From Thermoplasmata archaeon (GTDB taxonomy: Archaea > Thermoplasmatota > E2 > UBA202 > JdFR-43): a stretch of DNA of 5,334 nt. The stretch lies in assembly GCA_003650975.1 (NCBI GenBank), contig QMSU01000094.1:1-5334 (forward strand), given 5' to 3'. The notes below the pieces were generated by a model. The model worked only from the letters and a program-made list of their open reading frames with translations, was not told where the DNA came from and searched no databases. Of the stretch, positions 1 through 5,334 are shown one piece after another (the first letter of the stretch is position 1; every line of letters starts with the position of its first letter). The translations under genes and the position numbers were made by a program.

Positions 1-35
1 AGGAAGAGGAAGAGCCGAAAAGGGAGGCTGATTAA
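1..35 (+). CDS. 3' end of an unidentified upstream gene (partial)
   Basis: Reading from base 3 gives ten codons, EEEEPKREAD, followed by TAA at 33-35, immediately before the ATG of the flavoprotein gene. An acidic, charged C-terminal tail and a stop that abuts the next start are typical of the end of a gene inside an operon. The other two plus-strand frames stop at 29-31 and 52-54 and read as less natural protein ends. The fragment is too short to identify. Flavoproteins of the neighbouring type are commonly encoded beside iron-sulfur or other electron-transfer subunits, so such a partner is possible, but nothing here shows it. Confidence 0.5.
   Translation, partial: EEEEPKREAD
22..27 (+). 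promoter_or_regulatory. Shine-Dalgarno site of the flavoprotein gene
   Basis: GGGAGG lies 8 nt before the ATG at 36. It sits inside the last codons of the upstream reading frame, which fits translational coupling, and it supports the ATG at 36 as the start. Confidence 0.75.
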
Positions 36-1688
36 ATGTACCCGAAGGAACTGAAGAAGTCACTACAGAAGGTTGAGGCAACAAGGGAGAAGAGACTGGG
101 AGTGCTTCCGAAGAGGATGAGCGCTAAGGAACGAGACGAGGTACTCCAGCAGTATCATCCTGACTACAAACCGGAGGCAAAGAGAAAACTGAAGGTGGGT
201 GCAAGCAAAGGTGCCATCGTTCCCCACGAGGTTGCAGACCTTCTGGAGGCATATCCTGCCATCCGGGCAAAGGACATAGACCTGGGAAAGGTTGACTATG
301 AAACTGACCTTCTCATCATAGGAGGGGGCGGTGCGGGAACCACCGCTGCCCTCTATGCATACTACAACGGGGTGAAACCGGAGAACATTCTCATTGCCAC
401 CAAGCTCCGCCACGGCGACGCCAATACCATGATGGCCCAGGGAGGGATACAGGCGGCGGACAAGCCTCACGATTCACCGGCAATTCACTACCTTGATGTC
501 ATCGGTGGCGGACACTATGCCAACAAGCCCGAGCTGGTGGCAAAACTGGTGATGGACGCGCCGGGCATCATTCACTGGCATGAACGCCTCGGTGTCATGT
601 ATGACAAAAAAGCCACAGGGGAGATGATCACCATCCACGGCGGGGGTACATCCAGGAAACGGATGCATTCCGCAAAGGATTACACCGGCATGGAAATCAT
701 GCGGGTGATACGGGATGAGGCGCGCAACATAGGCATCAACGTGCTCGAATTTTCTCCTGCAATAGAGCTCATCACCGACAGCACCGGCAGGGTGTGCGGC
801 GCGGTACTCTTTAACATGGAAACGGAGCAGTACTATGTGGTGAGAGCGAAGGCGGTCATCATGGCCACTGGCGGCTTTGGACGCCTGCATATTCAGGGAT
901 TCCCCACCACCAATCACTACGGGGCAACAGCAGACGGGCTTGTGATGGCCTATCATCTCGGTGCCGTGCTGAGGGATATGGACTCTGTCCAGTATCACCC
1001 CACGGGCGTGGCCTATCCGGAGCAGATTGTGGGTCTCCTGGTAACGGAAAAGGTGCGCGGTCTCGGCGGTCAGCCGGTCAATGTGGATGGCGAGCAGTTT
1101 GTGCACCCGCTGGAGCCAAGGGACGTGGAGGCGGCCGCAGTCATCCGCGAATGCTACGGGAGGGATAAGGGAGTGGTCACCCCCACTGGCATGCGGGGTG
1201 TATGGCTTGACTCTCCGTTAATCGACATCATTCATGGCGAGGGAACCATAGAACGTCGCCTCGGTGCCATGTTCCGCATGTTCAAACGCTTCGATATCGA
1301 CATGCGGTACGAGCCGATTCTCGTATTCCCCACGCTCCACTATCAGAACGGCGGTGCGGAAATCAACGAGAAGGGACAGGTGTTATCTGCCAGTGGGCCC
1401 ATTCCCGGACTCTTTGCCGCGGGAGAGGTGAGCGGCGGCGTCCATGGCAAGAACCGTCTCATGGGGAATTCACTGCTCGATACGCAGGTGTTCGGCAAAA
1501 TCGCAGGCGAGAGTGCCGCAGCCTACATCAAAAAGGTGAAGGTGGACAAAAAACTCAGCCTGCAGCATGTGGATGCGTACCGTGAGGAGCTCAAAAAGAA
1601 GAAGATAAAGGAAGAGCGAAGGGCCCCCATGGTCATTCCGGACTACAGGGAACAAAAGGTGCTCTCGAGGGCGATAGACATACTGTAG
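36..1688 (+). CDS. FAD-dependent oxidoreductase, fumarate reductase/succinate dehydrogenase flavoprotein family
   Basis: A 550-residue, probably cytoplasmic flavoprotein. Seen in the sequence: a charged N-terminal extension (about 1-90), then the FAD dinucleotide-binding motif GGGGAG (96-101), AQGGI (134-138), HGGGTSRKRMHS (201-212), ATGGFGR (277-283), QYHPTG (319-324), the RGLGG segment (341-345) whose Arg matches the proton-donor arginine of fumarate reductases, PRD (361-363), HYQNGG (435-440), AAGEVSGGVHG (461-471) and NRLMGNSLLD (473-482). This order is diagnostic of the SdhA/FrdA/L-aspartate oxidase superfamily. Two departures stand out. The histidine that carries covalent FAD in SdhA/FrdA aligns with Asn130, so FAD is probably non-covalent. 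The chain also ends about 60 residues after the last FAD motif, without the usual long C-terminal helical domain. There are no membrane segments. The substrate (fumarate, another enoate, or an electron-bifurcation role) cannot be read from sequence; it is not confidently SdhA, TfrA or NadB. It has good codon structure and is GC-richer than the right half of the window. Confidence 0.88.
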   Translation: MYPKELKKSLQKVEATREKRLGVLPKRMSAKERDEVLQQYHPDYKPEAKRKLKVGASKGAIVPHEVADLLEAYPAIRAKDIDLGKVDYETDLLIIGGGGAGTTAALYAYYNGVKPENILIATKLRHGDANTMMAQGGIQAADKPHDSPAIHYLDVIGGGHYANKPELVAKLVMDAPGIIHWHERLGVMYDKKATGEMITIHGGGTSRKRMHSAKDYTGMEIMRVIRDEARNIGINVLEFSPAIELITDSTGRVCGAVLFNMETEQYYVVRAKAVIMATGGFGRLHIQGFPTTNHYGATADGLVMAYHLGAVLRDMDSVQYHPTGVAYPEQIVGLLVTEKVRGLGGQPVNVDGEQFVHPLEPRDVEAAAVIRECYGRDKGVVTPTGMRGVWLDSPLIDIIHGEGTIERRLGAMFRMFKRFDIDMRYEPILVFPTLHYQNGGAEINEKGQVLSASGPIPGLFAAGEVSGGVHGKNRLMGNSLLDTQVFGKIAGESAAAYIKKVKVDKKLSLQHVDAYREELKKKKIKEERRAPMVIPDYREQKVLSRAIDIL

Positions 1689-1716
1689 TGGCGGAAACAG
1701 GACAACGCCAGCGACG

Positions 1717-3057
1717 TTATGCGGAAGCTATCTTTCCAATTGCCCTGACGACATATCTCATCTCTTCCATTGTATTGTATATGTACGGACTTATCCGGCA
1801 GCTTGCAGGAGGATTGATCCCCAAATAATGATGGGCCAGTGTGGCACAGTGACAGCCAGCCCTGGATTCTATCCCCACCTCATCCAGCTGTCTGGCCACA
1901 TCCATCGGATGCTGTCCGGCAATGTTAAACGAAATTACTGAAGTTTTTCTGGATGCATCTTTTGGACCGTACACGGTAACGCCGTCAATGGATGTTAATT
2001 CATCTATAAGATATTGTGTTAACCCTCTTTCATATTCCTGTATTGCTTCCATCGCCTTCTCCGTCCTCTCCTCTTTTGAAATGTGCCGGTATCTTTCCCC
2101 GAGAACCATATCCACTATTAATTCTGTTACCTCTCCTGCCAGTATTGTCCCGATTATATTTGGTGTGCCTGCGGTAAATTTCCAGGGCAATTCATTATAT
2201 TCAACTTTTTCAGCGGTGACCTTTCCCTCTGCAATCATGTCACCTCCATACTGGAAGGGCATCAGTGTTTCCAGAATTTCTCTCCTGACAAAAAGTCCCC
2301 CAACACCCACAGGGGCCAGCATTTTATGGAATGACCATGCGAGAAAATCAATACCCATTTTTTCAACGTCCACAGGAGTGTTGGGGACGAGATGCGCCCC
2401 GTCAATCAACACATAGGAGCCTGATAGACCATTTGGATGCTGATACCCGCTCTTCCTCCCAATGCTTACTATTTTTTCTATCGGCGGTTTCGTTCCCAGA
2501 AAGTTGGAGGCTCCGGTACAGCAGATAATTTTCGTTTTTTCATCAACTTTTCTTTCCAGGTCCTCCAGGTCCAGCTCCCCGCTTTCCCTGTCAAATCCAG
2601 CGATTCTGAGCTCTATTTTTCTTCCAAATTTTGGGGTTATCTCCCTGCAGAGTGCATACCAGGGGATATAGTTTGAATTATGCTCCATGTGGGTTGTCAC
2701 TATGTTATCCCCGTCCTCAAATTCGGTCATCAACGAGTACATCACAGCGTTTATGGCCTCTGTTGTCCCTCGGTATAACAGTACGTTTCTCCAGTCTTTT
2801 GAGCCGATGAAGGCGGCTATTTTTTTATATGCCTCTTCAAACTTTTCCGTTATCCTGATTGATGCACTGGACTGTCCCCTGTGAACGTTATCATATTGAG
2901 AATATAATTCCCGGGACATGTCCAGCAGTTCCTGGGGAATCTGGGTGGTTGCCGCATTGTTTGTACATATCCTTTTTCCCTTCATGATAGCAGGGAAATG
3001 TTCTCTGATGCTCGATGGCTGCAGCAACGTGTGAGTTTCATCCAAATTGAAATCCAT
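1717..3057 (-). CDS. SufS-like (group II) cysteine desulfurase, class V aminotransferase fold
   Basis: A PLP enzyme expected to remove sulfur from L-cysteine as an enzyme-bound persulfide, giving alanine, for Fe-S cluster or other sulfur delivery in the cytoplasm. In the 446-residue form: NNAATT (33-38), NVHRG (57-61), RGTTEAIN (96-103, PLP phosphate region), MEHNSN (124-129, His126 stacking on PLP), IDGAH (218-222, Asp219 contacting the pyridine nitrogen), WSFHK (241-245, Lys245 the Schiff-base lysine), GTPN (297-300), and RAGCHCA (399-405), where Cys404 matches the persulfide cysteine of SufS. Length is slightly above the usual ~405-420, partly because of an insertion around 202-214. The frame stays open back to a GTG at 3117, but the ATG at 3057 has a GGGAG site 7 nt upstream and the extra 20 residues are low-complexity, so ATG is preferred. 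No SufE, SufBCD or IscU is present here. Another class V enzyme is possible, but the conserved Cys argues for a desulfurase. It converges on the flavoprotein gene. Confidence 0.87.
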   Translation of the reverse strand: MDFNLDETHTLLQPSSIREHFPAIMKGKRICTNNAATTQIPQELLDMSRELYSQYDNVHRGQSSASIRITEKFEEAYKKIAAFIGSKDWRNVLLYRGTTEAINAVMYSLMTEFEDGDNIVTTHMEHNSNYIPWYALCREITPKFGRKIELRIAGFDRESGELDLEDLERKVDEKTKIICCTGASNFLGTKPPIEKIVSIGRKSGYQHPNGLSGSYVLIDGAHLVPNTPVDVEKMGIDFLAWSFHKMLAPVGVGGLFVRREILETLMPFQYGGDMIAEGKVTAEKVEYNELPWKFTAGTPNIIGTILAGEVTELIVDMVLGERYRHISKEERTEKAMEAIQEYERGLTQYLIDELTSIDGVTVYGPKDASRKTSVISFNIAGQHPMDVARQLDEVGIESRAGCHCATLAHHYLGINPPASCRISPYIYNTMEEMRYVVRAIGKIASA

Positions 3058-3064
3058 CTTTCCA

Positions 3065-3069
3065 CTCCC
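3065..3069 (-). promoter_or_regulatory. Shine-Dalgarno site that fixes the desulfurase start
   Basis: GGGAG on the minus strand, 7 nt before the ATG at 3057. The in-frame GTG at 3117 has no comparable site, so this decides the start in favour of the shorter protein. Confidence 0.65.
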
Positions 3070-3131
3070 TGACAGGATGTTTACGGCATCACTGCCAGAC
3101 GCCTTTCCCGATATCACACATTCAGGAGCAG

Positions 3132-3139
3132 CCTATAAG
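3132..3139 (-). promoter_or_regulatory. Possible archaeal TATA box for the desulfurase gene
   Basis: On the minus strand CTTATAGG follows a purine-rich stretch (AAAAAAGAAAAGG) that could serve as a BRE. It lies in the 109-bp gap between the GAF gene stop and the desulfurase ATG, so transcription would start near 3110 with a leader of about 50 nt. The match is modest. The gap may instead simply be internal to a longer minus-strand operon. Confidence 0.3.
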
Positions 3140-3166
3140 CCTTTTCTTTTTTGCTCACCATATACC

Positions 3167-3637
3167 CTAAAACAACCCGGAAATAAGTTCACACACCTGC
3201 TCCAGGAATTTTCTGTCCTCTTCCGTGAACGGCGAGAGGTCATGAGAATCGATGTCAAGCTCACCGACAATGACACCATGTTTGAAAATGGGGACCAGCA
3301 TCTCAGACCGCACCCGCGGACTGCATGAAAGATAGTTTGTTTCCTTTGAGACATCCTGAACAACCATTGTCTTCTCTTTCTCCGCAGCCTGACCGCATAT
3401 CCCCCTGCCGAATGGAATCCGCACATGTTCGGTGGGCTCTCCTGCAAAGGGCCCGAGGACAAGCTCTCGTTTTGCAGGTTCTTCCACAAGATAAAACCCC
3501 ACCCAGTGGTAGTGGGGAACGCGCTCCAGAAACAGCCTGCAGATGGAGGAAAGCTTCTCATCCATTTCGGCTGGCCCGTCAACGATATGTTTCACCTCAT
3601 CGAAAAGAGAAGCAAACAGCTCCTTCCTCTCATCCAT
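3167..3637 (-). CDS. GAF-domain protein, free methionine-(R)-sulfoxide reductase type
   Basis: A 156-residue single GAF domain, the usual size for the fRMsr (MsrC/YebR) family, which reduces free methionine-(R)-sulfoxide in the cytoplasm using thioredoxin-type reductant. Family signatures in order: WVGFYL (45-50), LVLGPFAG (59-66), VRIPFGRGICG (72-82), VVQDV (92-96), NYLSCSP (101-107), RSEMLVPI (110-117), GELDIDS (125-131) and FTEEDRKFLE (137-146). The pocket residues conserved in the family (Trp45, Glu112, Asp128, Asp130) are all present. Two of the three redox cysteines are kept (Cys81 and Cys105, matching E. coli Cys94 and Cys118). The third, equivalent to Cys84 in GPF-G-PACV, is replaced in GEPTEHV. 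Upstream in-frame TTG (3715) and ATG (3649) starts exist; ATG 3637 is chosen for its GGTGA site and because the family starts near this point. A ligand-sensing GAF protein without reductase activity is the main alternative. Confidence 0.8.
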   Translation of the reverse strand: MDERKELFASLFDEVKHIVDGPAEMDEKLSSICRLFLERVPHYHWVGFYLVEEPAKRELVLGPFAGEPTEHVRIPFGRGICGQAAEKEKTMVVQDVSKETNYLSCSPRVRSEMLVPIFKHGVIVGELDIDSHDLSPFTEEDRKFLEQVCELISGLF

Positions 3638-3641
3638 TTTC

Positions 3642-3646
3642 TCACC
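3642..3646 (-). promoter_or_regulatory. Shine-Dalgarno site that supports the GAF gene start at 3637
   Basis: GGTGA on the minus strand, 4 nt before ATG 3637. GGTGA pairs with the very 3' end of 16S rRNA, so the short spacing is correct for it. It partly overlaps the alternative ATG at 3649, which has no site of its own. Confidence 0.55.
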
Positions 3647-3698
3647 CATGTCCCAAAAAGTTAATGAGAGGACCCTATCTGAAGTTTTCGAATTGATT

Positions 3699-3708
3699 TT
3701 TTTAAATA
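3699..3708 (-). promoter_or_regulatory. Possible archaeal TATA box for the GAF gene
   Basis: The minus strand reads TATTTAAAAA here, a good match to the archaeal TTTAWA-type box. It overlaps the methyltransferase stop codon (TAA, 3704-3702). Its centre is about 66 nt before the GAF ATG, so transcription would begin near 3677 with a leader of roughly 40 nt. It would let the GAF gene be expressed independently of the restriction-modification pair. Confidence 0.4.
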
Positions 3709-4625
3709 AAGTCAAATAATTTTGGGGATTTGAATTCCATCAAAAATTCCTTTATTCTTTTCTCAGAGAGTTTAACATATTCTTCTTCTATGTCATAACC
3801 AATAAAATGGCGATTCGTTTTTATCGCTGCAATTGCGGTTTGTCCGCTTCCCATGAAAGGATCTAAAACAACTTCATTTTCATACGTATAAAGTTGGATT
3901 AATCTATAAGGGAGCTCCACAGGAAAAGGAGCAGGATGACCCACTTTATGGGCAGGCTCTGCTGGAAATGTCCAAACACTCTTGGTGAATTCTAGAAATT
4001 CTTCCTTGGAAATTGTATTTCTCCTTTTTTTTATATTCTCTCTTGAAAAAGTATCTTTAGAAAAGACCAAGATATACTCATGAATATCTCTCAAAGTGGG
4101 ATTAGTAGCGGAAAGCCAGCTACCCCACGCGGTGGAAGGACTTGCACTTGATGCCTTGTTCCAAATAATTTCGCCTCTCATCAGAAAACCCAAGTCAAAC
4201 ATATCTCTTGCTATAAAGGCGTGAAGAGGAATATACGGTTTCCTTCCCAAATTTGCAATGTTAATACATGCTCTACCTCCTGGAACAAGAACTCTATGAA
4301 CTTCTTTCCACACTCTCTTTAGAAACTCCAGATATTCTTCAAGTGTTAAATCTTTGTCATATTCTTTCCCCACATTATAAGGCGGGGAAGTGACCATCAG
4401 GTGAATGCTATTGTCAGGAAGCTCTTCCATTTTTTCAGAAGATTTGCAGAAGATTTTATCCAATAACTGGGGAGGAATTTCTCTCTCCACATACTTAGCT
4501 TTATGCTCTTTAGGCAGTCCCTCATACAGTTTACTCGTATAAAATGGAGTAGAATCATGATTTATCCTTCCCGGAGAACCGAAGGAACTCGTTTGAGTCT
4601 CTTTTTTCCTCCGATTGGATTTCAT
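3702..4625 (-). CDS. Beta-class DNA methyltransferase (probably N4-cytosine) of a type II R-M system
   Basis: A 307-residue S-adenosylmethionine-dependent enzyme that methylates the exocyclic amino group of a base in the cognate site and so protects host DNA. The motif order is that of the beta class: catalytic motif IV TSPPYNVG (79-86) first, a middle region with GSWLSATNPTLRD and HEYILVFSK (168-190, widespread in this family), motif X HPAPFPVELPYRLI (230-243), and the AdoMet-binding motif I VLDPFMGSGQT (253-263) near the end. TSPPY is the form usual for N4-cytosine enzymes, though some N6-adenine enzymes have SPPY too. The frame extends to a TTG at 4649, but ATG 4625 has GGAGGG 9 nt upstream and lies 1 nt after the endonuclease stop (TGA-A-ATG), so it is preferred. 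The first ~25 residues are basic and Ser-rich, with no family motif. The gene is AT-rich compared with the flavoprotein gene, which fits transfer with its nuclease partner. Confidence 0.9.
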   Translation of the reverse strand: MKSNRRKKETQTSSFGSPGRINHDSTPFYTSKLYEGLPKEHKAKYVEREIPPQLLDKIFCKSSEKMEELPDNSIHLMVTSPPYNVGKEYDKDLTLEEYLEFLKRVWKEVHRVLVPGGRACINIANLGRKPYIPLHAFIARDMFDLGFLMRGEIIWNKASSASPSTAWGSWLSATNPTLRDIHEYILVFSKDTFSRENIKKRRNTISKEEFLEFTKSVWTFPAEPAHKVGHPAPFPVELPYRLIQLYTYENEVVLDPFMGSGQTAIAAIKTNRHFIGYDIEEEYVKLSEKRIKEFLMEFKSPKLFDFI

Positions 4626-4626
4626 T

Positions 4627-5325
4627 TCAGTCTTCCCTCCAGTAGTCAACCCATCTTTTATATGGGTTATAATCTATTTTTTTTCTTTGCCAATTTATCT
4701 CAATGAATCGAGACATTTCATCCTTGACTAAACTCGATAATGCTTCTTTGGTTATCTCCACACCTCTTGGATTTGTGCCCGACTTGGGGAGCTTGATATA
4801 TCTTTCTCTACCAATCCTGTCCAGAAGTTTTCTCTGAACTTCCAATGGGATGTAATAGAATCCACCCAGATTCCCCCAGTTAATCTGAACTATTACAATG
4901 TCACAGTGAGGGTCATAGGTTTCTCTAAACTCTCTTGCCTTTTGAGCATCTACTGTCCATATGAGTTTAACCCCGCTAAATCCTTTTCCAGTTATTGTTT
5001 TGATGGAAATCGGTTTACCGAATAATCTCACATCAACTTCCGGTTCTGTAATTGGAATTTCAGTTTCCACATTTGCTTTGCCAAATTTATAAATAAGTAA
5101 CGCTACAACTATTTTTTCACGAAGAGAACCAACTTCCATGCCAATCTTACCCGCTCTTGAACTTTCCAGTTCTGCAAGTTGAAATAAATATGGCAGCTTG
5201 TTTTTAACCCTGTTTACCAATTTTTCATCATCAAATATTTCTATTTGTTTTGAAATTGAGAATCCAGAAAAAAAAAGTAAGAAAATTAGGCTAATCGTTA
5301 AAATTTTTATATGTATCTTTTTCAT
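4627..5325 (-). CDS. Type II restriction endonuclease, ThaI-like family
   Basis: A 232-residue protein immediately upstream of the methyltransferase and sharing its AT-rich composition, so the R-M context alone marks it as the endonuclease. Visible features: a soluble domain from about residue 26; AELESSRAGKIGMEVGSLRE (51-70); a PD-(D/E)XK-like core with EPEVDV (94-99) and, nine residues after Asp98, SIKT (107-110), giving Asp98 and Lys109 as likely catalytic residues with Ser in place of the usual acid; IPLEVQRKLLDRIGRERYIKLP (159-180); and GTNPRGVEI (183-191). I recognise this as like the ThaI family (CGCG, blunt cutters) from memory of family patterns, not from a search. Odd: residues 1-24 look like a signal peptide or membrane anchor (KK, then a run of L, I and F), which is unexpected for a restriction enzyme. 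An in-frame TAG lies three codons before this ATG, no other in-frame ATG precedes the conserved domain (the next is Met63), and no clear SD is visible, so the true start may be a non-ATG codon between about 5256 and 5220. Confidence 0.72.
   Translation of the reverse strand: MKKIHIKILTISLIFLLFFSGFSISKQIEIFDDEKLVNRVKNKLPYLFQLAELESSRAGKIGMEVGSLREKIVVALLIYKFGKANVETEIPITEPEVDVRLFGKPISIKTITGKGFSGVKLIWTVDAQKAREFRETYDPHCDIVIVQINWGNLGGFYYIPLEVQRKLLDRIGRERYIKLPKSGTNPRGVEITKEALSSLVKDEMSRFIEINWQRKKIDYNPYKRWVDYWRED
4635..4640 (-). promoter_or_regulatory. Shine-Dalgarno site of the methyltransferase, inside the endonuclease gene
   Basis: GGAGGG on the minus strand, 9 nt before ATG 4625, lying within the last codons of the endonuclease (..DYWRED). 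It decides the methyltransferase start over the in-frame TTG at 4649 and implies coupled translation. Confidence 0.75.
5304..5312 (-). promoter_or_regulatory. Possible TATA box inside the 5' end of the endonuclease reading frame
   Basis: The minus strand reads ATATAAAAA just after the apparent ATG at 5325. If it is used, transcription would start near 5283, downstream of that ATG. The hydrophobic N-terminus would then not be translated, and a non-ATG start further in would be needed. It is equally possible that this is only AT-rich coding sequence. Confidence 0.3.
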
Positions 5326-5334
5326 ATTAATCTA

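Noticed and set aside
63..1106. Two long open frames on the minus strand opposite the flavoprotein gene (63-470 and 474-1106)
   Set aside because: They lie antisense to a gene with clear family motifs, have no recognisable domains and are rich in His, Cys and Arg, as expected for shadow frames of G/C-rich third positions.
1689..1710. Inverted repeat TGGCG...CGCCA between the convergent flavoprotein and desulfurase genes
   Set aside because: A 5-bp stem with a 12-nt loop and no following T run is too weak to call as a terminator, although its place between convergent stops is suggestive.
1922..2884. Several plus-strand open frames opposite the desulfurase gene
   Set aside because: They are antisense to conserved PLP-enzyme motifs, overlap one another in different frames and have no credible SD or domain.
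3114..3161. Possible leader peptide upstream of the desulfurase (minus strand, MVSKKEKAYRLLLNV then TGA)
   Set aside because: Fifteen codons with no SD, no Cys or other regulatory codon run and no attenuator-like hairpin; probably chance.
3047..3696. Plus- and minus-strand alternative frames over the GAF gene
   Set aside because: The GAF/fRMsr motifs are continuous in one minus-strand frame; the others are compositionally odd and have no family signature.
3638..3715. Longer GAF protein from TTG 3715, overlapping the methyltransferase end
   Set aside because: The extra 26 residues have no family similarity, there is no SD for the TTG, and ATG 3637 has GGTGA at proper spacing.
5268..5276. Nine-base homopolymer as proof of a frameshift in the endonuclease gene
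   Set aside because: The other two frames upstream contain stops close by, so shifting the frame does not recover a better N-terminus within the window.

Overview
The window looks archaeal, possibly euryarchaeal or Thermoplasmatota-like. The evidence is indirect: a restriction endonuclease that resembles the archaeal ThaI family, Shine-Dalgarno sites of the GGTGA/GGGAGG type, and T/A-rich TATA-like boxes upstream of minus-strand genes. A bacterium is not excluded, and no RNA gene is present to settle the question.

Left part (1-1688, plus strand): the last codons of an unidentified gene with an acidic tail run directly into a gene for a soluble FAD-dependent oxidoreductase of the succinate dehydrogenase/fumarate reductase flavoprotein superfamily. 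The stop codon touches the next ATG, so this is the end of a plus-strand operon. Right part (1717-5325, minus strand): read in the direction of transcription, the genes are a ThaI-like restriction endonuclease, its beta-class DNA methyltransferase (1-nt gap, methyltransferase SD inside the endonuclease gene), a GAF-domain protein of the free methionine-(R)-sulfoxide reductase type, and a SufS-like (group II) cysteine desulfurase. The desulfurase converges on the flavoprotein gene across a 28-bp gap.

The endonuclease and methyltransferase form a compact type II restriction-modification (R-M) cassette. It is clearly more AT-rich than the flavoprotein and GAF genes, which fits horizontal acquisition. 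If the ThaI assignment holds, the target would be CGCG and protection would be N4-cytosine methylation. The flavoprotein, sulfoxide reductase-like protein and desulfurase are redox and sulfur housekeeping functions; their adjacency is suggestive but does not prove one pathway.

There is no gene-free stretch over 300 bases, no repeat array, no tRNA/rRNA and no recognisable mobile element. I found no convincing wholly new system. The most unusual points are the signal-peptide-like N-terminus on a restriction enzyme, the flavoprotein's missing covalent-FAD histidine and missing C-terminal domain, and the reduced cysteine set of the sulfoxide reductase-like protein.
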